A stretch of DNA of 64,000 nt from Cytobacillus sp. S13-E01. Its GTDB lineage: Bacteria; Bacillota; Bacilli; Bacillales; Bacillaceae_L. Position 1 is the stretch's first letter, and every line of letters begins with the position of its first letter. The notes under the pieces are model-generated. The model was not told where the DNA came from. It saw only the letters and a program-made list of their open reading frames with translations, and did not search any database. The stretch lies in NCBI RefSeq assembly GCF_029193815.1, contig NZ_JARFVC010000007.1, positions 62,001 through 126,000 on the forward strand, read 5' to 3'. Below are positions 16,986 through 25,779 of the stretch, piece by piece. A program made the position numbers and the translations under genes.

Positions 16986-18308
16986 CTAGCTGGCTTTTGA
17001 GTAATGGTACGGTTTACGTGATAAATGTTTGTAAATAGAAACTGCAAACGAAAGGATAGGTAACATCCATAGAAAAATTGCGTATGGAAGGTAGGACGAT
17101 AATGGTACGCCTATAATCGTACTACACATAATCGCTAATACACTCCATGGAATCATACCTGGAAATAGCATCGTGGAGTCCCCCATTACACGGGCAAGCT
17201 CACCTTTACTATACCGTCTAGTCCAATGTGGTAAAAACGAACGACCTGTTAAAATAATCGGTAAAGTTTGGTTTGCGGCGATCATTGAAATGACTAATGT
17301 TGCTACCATTGCTTTAACAGTGTCTCCAATTAATGAAAAAGAAGTTTCTAACCAGCGATCCAACAGTGATTGAATGATTCCAAACTCTTCTATTAGGCCG
17401 TTATAGGCACCCGCTAAGGCCAGAAACAGGAGCAGCAAATACATGTTCACAAACCCCCCACCCATTCCATCTATTCCATAAAACAATGATCCAATAATTT
17501 CAGATCCAGACACTTTTTCAATTAAAGCTAACAAAATTGCGCTCGTAATGCTTCCTAAAAACGCATAAATTATCTTTAAACGTAAGACAACAAATACTAT
17601 TAAAATAATGGGTGGTAAAAAGGTAGCCAGTGAAAATTCGTTCCAATTAACAGATATTAAATTAGTAGTTGCTTCTTGAATATAAAAATCGAAAATCCCA
17701 TAGAAAATAAAACCTAAAAGAATCGCAAATATAGTTGTAGGAAGCATCGCTCGAAATTGTTCTTTTCCTGATAGTTCAACCGTATTAGCTAAAAGTTGAT
17801 GTGCACTGGAAAATGGCGATGTGCGATCCCCGACAAAAGCACCCGATATTACTGCCCCTGCCGCAATCTCAATCGGTAATCCGATTGTCATCGCACTACT
17901 CATAATCGGTATTCCAACTGCACTCAGTGTACCAACTGATGTACCAAGTGTCATCGAAAATACTAGTGAGACAATAAAAGAAATAAGAAAAAAATGCTGT
18001 GGTGTGATGATTTGTAGGGACACAGAAACTAATTGATCGATTGTACCTGATAAGTGCCACGATGGTAATAGAAAGCTTACAAGTAATAATATCCAGATAA
18101 CACCACTAGTACGATTAACGCCCTTAAAGCAGATTTCTGATATTCTTTTTATACTTACCTGTTTGCTTCTCACCATTAACACTAGTAAAATAAAACCCGG
18201 TAAAAATCCAAAAACCAATGGTATATGAAAAATCACTGACAAAATTACTCCTGCTATAGTAACGAGTAAAAGAATAATGATTTGGCGTAACGTAAAAAAC
18301 TGTCCCAA
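16986..18308 (-). CDS. nhaC: Na+/H+ antiporter, NhaC family
   Basis: Membrane protein of 440 residues with 11-12 helices belonging to the NhaC family, which exchange sodium (or malate/lactate with sodium, as in MleN) for protons. Characteristic segments are TLGTSVGTLSAVGIPIMSSA and GAVISGAFVGDRTSPFSSAH, and late on MGDSTMLFPGMIPWSVLAI. It starts with a TTG at 18308, nine bases after TAGGAG. It stands where B. subtilis has opuD next to cse60. A Na+/H+ exchanger would suit a salt- or alkali-tolerant host, but the ion and direction are inferred from family. Confidence 0.87.
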   Translation of the reverse strand: MGQFFTLRQIIILLLVTIAGVILSVIFHIPLVFGFLPGFILLVLMVRSKQVSIKRISEICFKGVNRTSGVIWILLLVSFLLPSWHLSGTIDQLVSVSLQIITPQHFFLISFIVSLVFSMTLGTSVGTLSAVGIPIMSSAMTIGLPIEIAAGAVISGAFVGDRTSPFSSAHQLLANTVELSGKEQFRAMLPTTIFAILLGFIFYGIFDFYIQEATTNLISVNWNEFSLATFLPPIILIVFVVLRLKIIYAFLGSITSAILLALIEKVSGSEIIGSLFYGIDGMGGGFVNMYLLLLFLALAGAYNGLIEEFGIIQSLLDRWLETSFSLIGDTVKAMVATLVISMIAANQTLPIILTGRSFLPHWTRRYSKGELARVMGDSTMLFPGMIPWSVLAIMCSTIIGVPLSSYLPYAIFLWMLPILSFAVSIYKHLSRKPYHYSKAS

Positions 18309-18411
18309 AATGATACACTCCTAAAGTAATTCGGATTAACCTATTATATACTAGAACTAATTGTCTCTCCTACTATTTCACTTACCAATCTGAATTGTTT
18401 TTTATCCTGCA

Positions 18412-18574
18412 TTAACGGGCAGTAAGACTACCATTATTTTAAAACTTAGATAATTCGGGAGAAGTTTAAGCGAGAGAGTAACTGCCCGTAAAAAGCCGAA
18501 TAAGCTCAACTAACCCTAAGTGGGGGATGAAAGAATACCCACACTGAAGGAAGTTTCCTTTATAAAAAGCTAAT
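18412..18574. repeat. Repeat family A, copy 2
   Basis: Full-length copy: TTTATCCTGCATTAACGGGC at the left, then ACTGCCCGTAAAAAGCCGA and AAGCTCAACTAACCCTAAG in the middle, TGGGGGATGAAAGAATACCC and GGAAGTTTCCTTTATA at the right. The first stem (CCCGC..GCGGG type) is degraded here and one CCCCC-type arm is mutated, which suggests an older copy. It lies upstream of mgtE, between divergent genes. Confidence 0.8.
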
Positions 18575-18673
18575 GCTTACTATATAGTCGTGAGACAAAT
18601 TAATGGCATGTTTATTATTCAGGTAAACGTGGTATTATCAAGTTTAGGATATTGTTGGAAGGGGTGATTTTCG

Positions 18674-20035
18674 TTGGTTAACAGCATAAGAGAAAACCAA
18701 GACAAACTAACGCTTCAAATTATTAAACAGCTAAAAGATGGAAAAAAAACAGAGTTTAGACTCATTTTAGATGAATTACAACCATACGATGTTGCTCGAT
18801 TGTATGAAAGCTTACCTCAAAAACATCATACTAAGTTCTTACTATTCATGCAGCCTGAGGAAATAGCAGATCTAATTCAAGAACTTGACAAAGACAACCA
18901 GCTAGAGATATTGACTAAGCTAGGAATAGAAAAGTCTGGTCATGTAATGGATTTAATGGATAACGATGATTTGGCTTCTTTGTTAGAGGATTTATCTCCT
19001 GATAAGATTGAAGAGCTTTTATCAGGAATGGAGCGAGAAGAGTCTAGAATCGTCCAAAATATCATGAACTACCAACCTGAAACAGCCGGACGATTAATGA
19101 CAAATCGATTTGTGTGGATACCACAACATTATACAGTTAGAGAAGCTGCTGATAAGCTAAAAGTCTTTGCTGAGTTTTCGGAAACAATCAATTATCTTTA
19201 TGTGATCGATACGGAAAAAAGATTAGTGGGTGTTGTTTCTTATCGTGATTTAATAATTGCTGATACGCACGAAAAAATTCAGGATATTATGTACAGCCGA
19301 GTAATTTCGGTTTCTGCTGATACTGACCAAGAGGCAGTCGCTCAGTTAATAGAACGATACGACTTTTTAGCAATGCCTGTTGTTGAAAATGAAATACTTG
19401 TTGGTATCGTCACTGTCGATGATATTATTGACGTTGTAATTAGTGAAGCAACAGAAGATATTGAAAAGTTATCCGCTTCAGGTAAAGCAATCGACTTTGA
19501 CACTAAGGCATTTGTTGCAGCCTATCGAAGACTACCTTGGCTTATCTTGCTTTTGTTTATTGGAATAGTGTCTGGGTCAATCATAAGCCAATTTGAAGAA
19601 ACATTATCTAAAGTTGTTGCTCTTGCCTTTTTCATGCCAATGATTGCAGGAATGACAGGAAATACTGGAACACAATCACTTGCTGTTGTTGTTCGTGGTT
19701 TGATTACAAGAGATGTAGATAAAGGAGTAGCGACCAGATTAGTTTTTCGTGAGTTAAAGGTTGGCCTTATAATTGGTATTACATGCGGCATTTTAATTGC
19801 TATTATTGCATTAGTTTGGCAAGGAAGTGCAGTACTTGGAATCGTTGTTGGAAGCTCGTTAATCATGACCCTGATTATTGGAACCTTGGCCGGCACTGTT
19901 ATCCCACTAATCTTATACAGGTTTAACATTGATCCAGCTGTAGCTTCTGGTCCATTAATTACAACATTAAACGATATTTTATCACTTCTTATTTATTTTG
20001 GTTTAGCTTCCATGTTCATCAATTACCTCATGTAG
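18674..20035 (+). CDS. mgtE: Magnesium transporter MgtE
   Basis: Mg2+ channel of 453 residues. Domain order is typical: N-terminal magnesium-sensing helical domain (residues about 1-130, with VARLYESLPQKHHTKFLLF and EEIADLIQELD), two CBS domains (about 135-255), a connecting helix, and five membrane helices with the pore signature PMIAGMTGNTGTQSLAVVVRG. The TTG start at 18674 follows GGGGTGAT. Homodimeric; the cytoplasmic domain closes the pore when Mg2+ is high. I looked for an M-box riboswitch in the leader, as in B. subtilis mgtE, and did not see its conserved core; repeat A2 occupies much of that region. Confidence 0.95.
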   Translation: MVNSIRENQDKLTLQIIKQLKDGKKTEFRLILDELQPYDVARLYESLPQKHHTKFLLFMQPEEIADLIQELDKDNQLEILTKLGIEKSGHVMDLMDNDDLASLLEDLSPDKIEELLSGMEREESRIVQNIMNYQPETAGRLMTNRFVWIPQHYTVREAADKLKVFAEFSETINYLYVIDTEKRLVGVVSYRDLIIADTHEKIQDIMYSRVISVSADTDQEAVAQLIERYDFLAMPVVENEILVGIVTVDDIIDVVISEATEDIEKLSASGKAIDFDTKAFVAAYRRLPWLILLLFIGIVSGSIISQFEETLSKVVALAFFMPMIAGMTGNTGTQSLAVVVRGLITRDVDKGVATRLVFRELKVGLIIGITCGILIAIIALVWQGSAVLGIVVGSSLIMTLIIGTLAGTVIPLILYRFNIDPAVASGPLITTLNDILSLLIYFGLASMFINYLM

Positions 20036-20083
20036 TGAGTCAGGTAGTTAAGCTTTAATGGGCTATTTTCTATTTCTAGAATT

Positions 20084-20192
20084 AAAGCGCAGGGCGCCCG
20101 CCTATCGGCGACAATCATAAGACAAGCCGGCTGGAAGGGTTGTTCTTTAACCTTCCGGACGGATTGGCTTATACCATAGAGCCGATGGCGCC
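20084..20192. repeat. Repeat family B, copy 3 (right tail missing)
   Basis: Starts ATTAAAGCGCAGGGCGCCCG and ends GAGCCGATGGCGCC; the inner stem is AAGGGTTGTTCTTTAACCTT, a variant of the one in copies 1 and 2. The CTAAAACTAGGTACAAA tail is absent. It lies 48 bases after the mgtE stop. Confidence 0.82.
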
Positions 20193-20492
20193 TTATTTAC
20201 TTCTAATTACTTCCACACTTATTTTTTATATCCTTTATTTAAACAAGGAAAGCTCAATACAACTTCATATTTTATTTGTATTCTTTAATTAGCATTTGTA
20301 CAAGAGATATCTTTACCTATATGTACATATACATAATCTAAGTGATCCAATAATACTATAATAAATCAAATTTATTCTTACATTGATAATCCGCGTGAGG
20401 GTAATCTATAGTAGTATGAGAATATACTACAGCTATATATTTCTTTCCATTATATGATATATTTATTGTAAGAGAATTAAGGATGTGTACAT
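20193..20492. other. Intergenic region before pssA
   Basis: AT-rich, no gene seen. A near-perfect stem TAGTAGTAT/ATATACTAC at about 20409-20430 lies 65 bases before the pssA start and could be an operator or part of the leader. Confidence 0.3.
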
Positions 20493-21227
20493 ATGTCAAA
20501 AAGGTATATACCGAATGCACTGACATTTGGTAATTTATTTTGTGGATTTCTGTCATTAGGATATATCATTAATCAAGATATTAGAAACGCAACCATCTTA
20601 ATTTTTATTGCCATGATGTTAGATGCTCTTGATGGAAGGGTAGCAAGAATACTTGGAGTCTCAAATGATTTCGGCAAAGAATTAGATTCCTTAGCAGATA
20701 TTGTATCTTTTGGTGTCGCACCTGCATTTTTAGCGATTTACACATATTTTGTTGATTATGGAATGTTAGGTATGGTACTTGCTAGTGTCTTTCCGTTATT
20801 CGGAGCGTATCGATTAGCAAGGTTCAATTTAACCAGTTCAAGTGAATCAGCAAAGCATTTTAGGGGTGTACCTATCACCTTTGCTGGTGGTGTCGTTACA
20901 TTTTTAGTCCTTTTTTATACGGTAATTCCAGTACCACTTTTCGCACTAATTTATTTTATCCTTTGCCTACTTATGGCAAGCTCGTTTAAAATTCCTAGCG
21001 CTAAAGATATACCATTACCTAAATATAGCTTCCTTGTCACACCGTTTTTACTCTATATGACTTTTTTAATTAGCAGGTCACAGAATGTTCCAATCTTCTT
21101 TTATGTAGCATTAGGGACATACATTTTATTTATACTACTTCGTTTTGTAAAAGAAAAGGAAATCAAATTCCCTAAACGAAACTTCCATCTTCCTAAAAAA
21201 AGGTTTCGAATTAAAAAGAAAAAGTAA
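20493..21227 (+). CDS. pssA: CDP-diacylglycerol-serine O-phosphatidyltransferase
   Basis: Makes phosphatidylserine from CDP-diacylglycerol and L-serine in the membrane, the first step towards phosphatidylethanolamine. The CDP-alcohol phosphotransferase motif D-x2-DG-x2-AR-x8-G-x3-D-x3-D is intact: Asp44, Asp47, Gly48, Ala51, Arg52, Gly61, Asp65 and Asp69. About seven membrane helices and a very basic C-terminal tail (KKRFRIKKKK) follow. The ATG at 20493 is preceded by AAGGATG. In B. subtilis pssA is followed by ybfM and psd; here no decarboxylase gene is adjacent. Confidence 0.93.
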   Translation: MSKRYIPNALTFGNLFCGFLSLGYIINQDIRNATILIFIAMMLDALDGRVARILGVSNDFGKELDSLADIVSFGVAPAFLAIYTYFVDYGMLGMVLASVFPLFGAYRLARFNLTSSSESAKHFRGVPITFAGGVVTFLVLFYTVIPVPLFALIYFILCLLMASSFKIPSAKDIPLPKYSFLVTPFLLYMTFLISRSQNVPIFFYVALGTYILFILLRFVKEKEIKFPKRNFHLPKKRFRIKKKK

Positions 21228-21231
21228 CTCT

Positions 21232-21262
21232 GCCGTATGGAAAAGCATACGGTTTTTCTTTT
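21232..21262 (+). terminator. Intrinsic terminator of pssA
   Basis: CCGTATG/CATACGG stem with a six-base loop, followed by TTTTTCTTTTT, five bases after the stop codon. Confidence 0.9.
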
Positions 21263-21369
21263 TAAGCTATTTTTCTTATAAAACGGTGCATTACATGCAA
21301 GAATAGTGCAATAATATTTAAGATTAGATGGTACCTAATAAGTCAAAAGGAAGAAAGGAATGGTATTTC

Positions 21370-21660
21370 TTGGCAGTAGAAATTGGAGAAGAATTACTTA
21401 TCGGTGAAGAGGGTAATGAAGAAAGCTTTGAGGTACTTTATACTTGTAAATTAAATGGGATTGATTATCTAATAGTTGCATTACAAAAAGAACTAGATGA
21501 GGAAAAAGAAGATCTAAGTATTATTGCTTATCGCTATAAGGAAGAGGACGATGGCACCATTGTTTATGATGAGATGGAATCAGACGATGAATGGAATCAA
21601 GTTGAATCTCAATTTTTATTATACCTAGAACAAATTGAAAATGATACATATTCTGGATAA
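21370..21660 (+). CDS. DUF1292 family protein
   Basis: Small acidic protein (96 residues from the TTG at 21370) of the DUF1292 family found in bacilli. The pattern is EEGNEESFEVLYTCKLNG, then DYLIVALQK, then IIAYRYKEEDDGTI and a terminal EWNQVESQFLLYL, which is the usual strand order of the family. Function unknown. The start is uncertain: the frame is open from 21328, but only the TTG has a reasonable GGAATGG before it and gives the usual length. It follows pssA's terminator and so has its own promoter. Confidence 0.72.
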   Translation: MAVEIGEELLIGEEGNEESFEVLYTCKLNGIDYLIVALQKELDEEKEDLSIIAYRYKEEDDGTIVYDEMESDDEWNQVESQFLLYLEQIENDTYSG

Positions 21661-21737
21661 ATGACCGCTTATTAAGAATTATTTCATTCTACTTCTTAAA
21701 TCAGGTTAAAAAAAAGTTATCGATTAAAAGGAAATAA

Positions 21738-21765
21738 GACGCCGTCATTTTTGACAGCGTCTGCA
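21738..21765 (-). terminator. Probable terminator of the coxG-like gene
   Basis: AGACGC-x-GTCA / TGAC-x-GCGTCT stem with one mismatch and a four-base loop, followed on the minus strand by TTATTTCCTTTT. Confidence 0.65.
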
Positions 21766-21840
21766 TATATCGTTAAAGAGGATTTACCCAAACGATTTTT
21801 GTATGTGGATATAAACATTCCATCATCATTATTAAATCTT

Positions 21841-22290
21841 TCAGGAATGCTGAAATAACCTTTGAACATTTTCGGCAAATTCGCCACTAGATTTTGTTAG
21901 CGTACCTTTCATTAAACGTGACCCCATTGATGCTAAACGACCTGACATTTGTAAATCCATTTCATAATCAACCAAAGTGTCACCAGTTTGGGTTTCCGAT
22001 AAATTTATAACCATCATATTACGGAACTCCCCAACTAAAGCGACTGGCTTTCCCGTCATTTCTACAGTTAACTGTTCTTTTTCCTTTGCGTTCTTAAGTT
22101 CACCGGTTGCTTGCAATGTTATTGCTATAAATTGGGCCTTTAATTCGAACACTGTTTCATATTTTGTTGGACTTATTTCGTTTATTTCTTTACAACCTGG
22201 AAAACAACTGCCCAACCGTACAGGATCCATAAACACCGACCATACCTCGTCTTTGTTGGCGTGTATCAAAAATTGTTTTTTTATAAGCAT
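21841..22290 (-). CDS. CoxG-like SRPBCC family protein
   Basis: A 149-residue protein of the START/SRPBCC fold, CoxG branch (carbon monoxide dehydrogenase subunit G). It begins with IKKQFLIHANKDEVWSVFMD, has the family's FPGCKEI, and closes with LASMGSRLMKGTLTKSSGEF, which resembles the membrane-recruiting end of CoxG. CoxG normally helps to mature or anchor molybdenum hydroxylases such as CO, nicotinate or xanthine dehydrogenases, but no such gene is in this window. The ATG at 22290 follows GGTGG. Function here is unresolved; a lipid- or ligand-binding role is possible. Confidence 0.8.
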   Translation of the reverse strand: MLIKKQFLIHANKDEVWSVFMDPVRLGSCFPGCKEINEISPTKYETVFELKAQFIAITLQATGELKNAKEKEQLTVEMTGKPVALVGEFRNMMVINLSETQTGDTLVDYEMDLQMSGRLASMGSRLMKGTLTKSSGEFAENVQRLFQHS

Positions 22291-22380
22291 TTTCCTACCA
22301 CCCACTATCTGAATAAATAAAGGAAGAATGTTTCACTTCACTCTGATTTATGTCTATTCATATTGTCGTAGAATAATAAC

Positions 22381-22530
22381 TATCTTTTAACTTGTTATTG
22401 GTGTGCCGGAATTTGGTCGGCACTTTTCCTTGGTACGATATATATTTTTATCCCAACTCTTGCAAAGTATCTTATTTTTATTTTAATTATTGCAGGAGGT
22501 CAGGCTATCCTCGAAATTTTTGTGGTTTGA
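22381..22530 (+). pseudogene. Remnant of a DUF1360 membrane protein
   Basis: In this frame the bases read YLLTCYWCAGIWSALFLG, then TIYIFIPTLAKYLIFI, then LIIAGGQAILEIFVV and a TGA at 22528. That is the C-terminal end of the DUF1360 family (a Cys-x2-Cys pair before an aromatic and small-residue helix, then a second helix with AGGQAILE). A stop codon lies 15 bases upstream of the first residue, and no start or N-terminal half exists, so only a fragment survives. Confidence 0.55.
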
Positions 22531-22580
22531 ACATTAAGAGGGCTGAATTTTTTTCTGAACAAAACGAACATCTTGATGCG

Positions 22581-22613
22581 AAAAAAGCTCCTGAATAAGT
22601 CCAGAAGCTTTCT
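22581..22613 (-). terminator. Intrinsic terminator of ctaA
   Basis: On the minus strand AAAGCT-x-CTG pairs with CAG-x-AGCTTT across an eight-base loop, followed by more T, starting five bases after the ctaA stop. Confidence 0.85.
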
Positions 22614-22617
22614 CAAA

Positions 22618-23580
22618 TTAAATCCGATCAAGCGGATGCTTTTTCTGATTAATCACTACAGCTCTTTTTATACTAGAAACTCTTAAATCTAAAATAATTC
22701 GAGTATCTGCCAAAATCATAAACAAAGCGGTACCAATAGCTAAATGGACTACTGCCCACGGAATGCTAATACTTGTTATAACAGTTAAGACACCACTTAA
22801 CACTTGGAGAAGTACAAATGCAGAAGCGAACATCATACGAGTCTTTACTTTTATTTCCCAGTTTCTTGTGAATGCCAAAACAGTAAGAAAAACAATATAA
22901 ATCACAGTAACAAACGCTAGTCCTCGGTGCAATGTTTGTAGTATTTGCGGACCTGTTACTGGCAACCATCCACTTCCACAATTCAACCAATCACAAGCTA
23001 GTCCATAGTTCATATGTTTAATATAAGCACCCATTCCTATTGTTAGTAATAGTAGGGCTAGAAGGACATTTAAATGTGTGATAATTTTCTTTCGTTTTTT
23101 TACATTAGTTGTAGTACTGAAGCTTGTCTGATTTTCAGCTCGAAATATCCACAACAGACTTAACATAAACAACATTGCTGTTACTAGATGAATCGTTACT
23201 ACAATCGAAGGTAAGTCCCAAACAACAACAACTGCACCCGCTAAAACTTGAAATGTAAGTAAGCATATCATCCACGCCGAAGCAATTTGAATACGATTGC
23301 TTGAATTGGTATGTCTTATAAGCATAAACAATAAAACTGCAAGAATTACCAGTATTAAACCTATAAACCGATGGGCGAACTCGGTAAGTGTCTCATCCTG
23401 CAAAACAGGAATAACCTCACCATTACAAAGAGGCCACTCAGGTCCACAACCCATCCCGGATTCCGAAGAGGCCACATAACCTCCAAAAACGATTAAAACG
23501 TAGGTCACAATGATCGAAAGTAATGCAATTCGTTTTATAGTAATAGTTATACCCCCTGTATAAGTTGTTAATAAATACAT
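22618..23580 (-). CDS. ctaA: Heme A synthase CtaA (COX15 family)
   Basis: Oxidises the methyl group of heme O to the formyl group of heme A for aa3-type cytochrome oxidase. It has eight membrane helices, four conserved histidines (EFAHR, TIHLV, TLHRG, VVHLA) and both extracellular cysteine pairs (GCGPEWPLC and CDWLNC), so it is a complete bacillus-type enzyme. The start is uncertain. The ATG at 23580 has no ribosome binding site, while AGGGGGT lies just inside the frame at 23551-23557, six bases before an ATT codon at 23544 that would give the normal N-terminus (ITIKRIALLS). CtaB and the oxidase genes are not adjacent. Confidence 0.9.
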   Translation of the reverse strand: MYLLTTYTGGITITIKRIALLSIIVTYVLIVFGGYVASSESGMGCGPEWPLCNGEVIPVLQDETLTEFAHRFIGLILVILAVLLFMLIRHTNSSNRIQIASAWMICLLTFQVLAGAVVVVWDLPSIVVTIHLVTAMLFMLSLLWIFRAENQTSFSTTTNVKKRKKIITHLNVLLALLLLTIGMGAYIKHMNYGLACDWLNCGSGWLPVTGPQILQTLHRGLAFVTVIYIVFLTVLAFTRNWEIKVKTRMMFASAFVLLQVLSGVLTVITSISIPWAVVHLAIGTALFMILADTRIILDLRVSSIKRAVVINQKKHPLDRI

Positions 23581-23699
23581 TCTATAATTAATTTATAGAA
23601 TTTTCTGTTACTTAAATCACATATGGAGGGTTAAGGTTCTCTTTTCACTCATTTTTTTATAGAGAGACTCTAAGAAAATTTAGGGTGACCTGAACAAGA

Positions 23700-23740
23700 T
23701 CCCTAAACTAGGTACAAAATTTTATGAATTCTTATATTCT
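23700..23740. repeat. Right-end fragment of repeat family B
   Basis: TCCCTAAACTAGGTACAAAA followed by TTTTATGAATTCTTAT matches the conserved right tail of family B (CTAAAACTAGGTACAAA, CTTTTATACTTTCTTAT). The hairpin part is not present. It abuts the terminator of the catabolic cluster. Confidence 0.6.
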
Positions 23741-23782
23741 AAAAAAAGAGGCGAAACTCTCTATTATATTAGAGTTTCGCCT
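23741..23782 (-). terminator. Terminator of the TRAP-tautomerase transcript
   Basis: Twelve-base-pair stem AGGCGAAACTCT/AGAGTTTCGCCT with a ten-base loop and, on the minus strand, seven T. It begins nine bases after the tautomerase stop. Confidence 0.93.
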
Positions 23783-23790
23783 TACCGTTT

Positions 23791-23982
23791 CTATTGGTCA
23801 TGTGTATCCTTTGTAGTTCCTCCGACACCCCAATACTTTCTAGGAACAGTACTAACAATCACACGTACTTGTTCGGGATTCACATCTAGCGTATTAACTG
23901 TAGTTTCAGTCACATTTGCAATTAAGTTTTTGATATTTTCATCAGTTCTACCTTCTAAGATCTGAATTTGTATTATTGGCAT
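23791..23982 (-). CDS. dmpI: 4-Oxalocrotonate tautomerase (2-hydroxymuconate tautomerase)
   Basis: A 63-residue tautomerase that interconverts 2-hydroxymuconate and 2-oxo-3-hexenedioate in meta-cleavage pathways. After loss of Met the N-terminus is Pro-1, the general base; Arg11 and Arg39 are in place (EGRTDE and EQVRVIV), and an aromatic residue stands at about position 50 (RKYWGVGG). The ATG follows GGAGGT. It is the last gene of the cluster. In the Pseudomonas dmp and xyl operons the matching gene directly follows the decarboxylase gene; here the TRAP transporter genes have come between. Confidence 0.93.
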   Translation of the reverse strand: MPIIQIQILEGRTDENIKNLIANVTETTVNTLDVNPEQVRVIVSTVPRKYWGVGGTTKDTHDQ

Positions 23983-24003
23983 CGTATACCTCCATAAAAG
24001 ATA

Positions 24004-25284
24004 CTAATATCCGAACCAACTCGGAATAAGTAGAGTTGTTTTTTCCCAATAAGTAATGATGAATAAGATAAAGATTCCTAGAAGTAGCATTGGCATAACT
24101 GCCTTTACCAATCTTTCGAATTTAACCTCAGCGATGGATGATACGATAAATAGACCTGTTCCAACCGGTGGTGTAAGCAAACCTATGGTTAGGTTAATAC
24201 AAATAATTACTCCGAAATGAATCGGATCAATTTGGAAGGCTGTGATCAATGGCATCAAAACAGGTACTAAAATAATTAAGGCAGCAATTCCATCAAGTAC
24301 AGTTCCAACTAAAAGTAAAAATATATTGACAAGAAATAAGAAAACAAAAGGATTATCTGATATTGAAAGCATTGAACCAGCTATTAACTGAGGTATTTGT
24401 TCAAACGCAATCACCCAACCAAATATATTGGCCATTGCAATCAAGAACGTTACGGTTGCAGTTCCAATAACTGTGTTAACTAAAATAGAAGGTAGTTTTC
24501 TCCATTTTAATTCCTTATAAAAAAGCATTCCGACGATAAATGCAACAGCACTTGCAATACCAGCAGACTCGGTCGCAGTGAACGCCCCACTCAATATTCC
24601 AACAGTAATAATTAATGGAACTAGCATTGCAGGCATTACATTAATAAATGATGTCCACTTCTCTTTTAAACTAGATTTTTCACTTTTCGGAAAATTTTGC
24701 TTATATCCCACGTAGGCAATAAGAGCAATAAATCCTATTCCATAGATTATTCCTGGGATAATTCCTGCGATAAATAACGCACCTATCGAAGTTCCAGATA
24801 GAGTCCCATAAATAATAAAAATCATACTTGGTGGTATTATCGGTGCTACAATTGATGAGGCTAATGTCAATGCGGAAGAAAATTCTCTTGTATAACCCTC
24901 TTTCTCCATTTCTGGTACCATGACTTTACTCATCATTGCTGCCTGAGCATTTGCAGACCCTAATATGGATGCAAGGAACATGTTAGCTATAATAGTAACA
25001 TAGGCCAGACCACCTCTTACATGACCTACCATCACTCTCGCAAATACAACTAGTCGATTAGTTATCCCGCCACTATTCATTAATTCACCAGTTAACATAA
25101 ATAAAGGAATAGCTAATAAACCGTAATTTTCCATGCCGGAATAAAGCCTTTGAGGGGTTGAATCTAGTAATATAGTGTTCCCAGTAACAAAAAAGTAAAC
25201 AATAGTAGTCATACCAAGGACGAGTGATATAGGAATCCCCATCAGCAAAAACAATATGAAAGCGAGTATTACTAAAACCGTCAT
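24004..25284 (-). CDS. dctM: TRAP transporter large permease, DctM type
   Basis: The membrane subunit that forms the transport path of a tripartite ATP-independent periplasmic-type transporter, driven by a sodium or proton gradient. It has 426 residues and about 12 helices, with family features GIPISLVLGMTTIVYF, GGLAYVTIIANMFLASILGS (split as GGLAYVTIIANMFL) and TPPVGTGLFIVSSIAEV near the end. The start overlaps the end of dctQ by four bases. It is placed inside an aromatic acid cluster, so the cargo is probably the cluster's substrate (anthranilate or a related aromatic acid); that is inference. Confidence 0.92.
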   Translation of the reverse strand: MTVLVILAFILFLLMGIPISLVLGMTTIVYFFVTGNTILLDSTPQRLYSGMENYGLLAIPLFMLTGELMNSGGITNRLVVFARVMVGHVRGGLAYVTIIANMFLASILGSANAQAAMMSKVMVPEMEKEGYTREFSSALTLASSIVAPIIPPSMIFIIYGTLSGTSIGALFIAGIIPGIIYGIGFIALIAYVGYKQNFPKSEKSSLKEKWTSFINVMPAMLVPLIITVGILSGAFTATESAGIASAVAFIVGMLFYKELKWRKLPSILVNTVIGTATVTFLIAMANIFGWVIAFEQIPQLIAGSMLSISDNPFVFLFLVNIFLLLVGTVLDGIAALIILVPVLMPLITAFQIDPIHFGVIICINLTIGLLTPPVGTGLFIVSSIAEVKFERLVKAVMPMLLLGIFILFIITYWEKTTLLIPSWFGY

Positions 25285-25760
25285 TTGGTATCACCACTCC
25301 TTGCAATATCTAGAAGATTATTTAGTAAATGTATAGTAGCAAATGAAAGACCAATTGGAAGAATTGAGTAAGGAATCCACATTGGAAGTAGAATTGCAGT
25401 TGACTTTTGAAAGGCAACATTAGGTGAACTAATCCATTTAAGGCAATAAAAAAGGATAATTGTCATAAACAGCAACATGAAGAGATGCCCTGCAACAAAC
25501 ACAGATTTCTTTACTTTATTAGGAAGATAGTCAGTGAGAATCGTAACTGAGGCCTGGGTATTATACTTTAGGCCTAGACTACCACCGATGAACGTAATGT
25601 AAATTAAAAGAAAAATCGATACTTCACCAGCCCAAAACAGTGGTTCATTTAATATGTAGCGAAAAAGTACAGCAAATGTAACAATTAAAGCCATTGCAAA
25701 CATAAGGACCATAGCCAGTTTCTTTTCGAAACCGGCTATAGTATCACTGAGATACTTCAT
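25281..25760 (-). CDS. dctQ: TRAP transporter small permease, DctQ type
   Basis: Four-helix membrane subunit, 159 residues, that pairs with DctM. Typical features are RYILNEPLFWAGEVSIFLLI in the second helix region and GGSLGLKYNTQASVTILTDY. The ATG at 25760 follows GGGGGT at eight bases. It lies between the binding protein and large permease genes, 19 bases from the first and overlapping the second, so all three are one transcript. Confidence 0.9.
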   Translation of the reverse strand: MKYLSDTIAGFEKKLAMVLMFAMALIVTFAVLFRYILNEPLFWAGEVSIFLLIYITFIGGSLGLKYNTQASVTILTDYLPNKVKKSVFVAGHLFMLLFMTIILFYCLKWISSPNVAFQKSTAILLPMWIPYSILPIGLSFATIHLLNNLLDIARSGDTK

Positions 25761-25779
25761 AAATTTACCCCCAAAAAGA

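Noticed and set aside
18362-18673. M-box magnesium riboswitch before mgtE
   Set aside because: Expected from B. subtilis, but the conserved M-box core is not found; the stems there belong to repeat A2.
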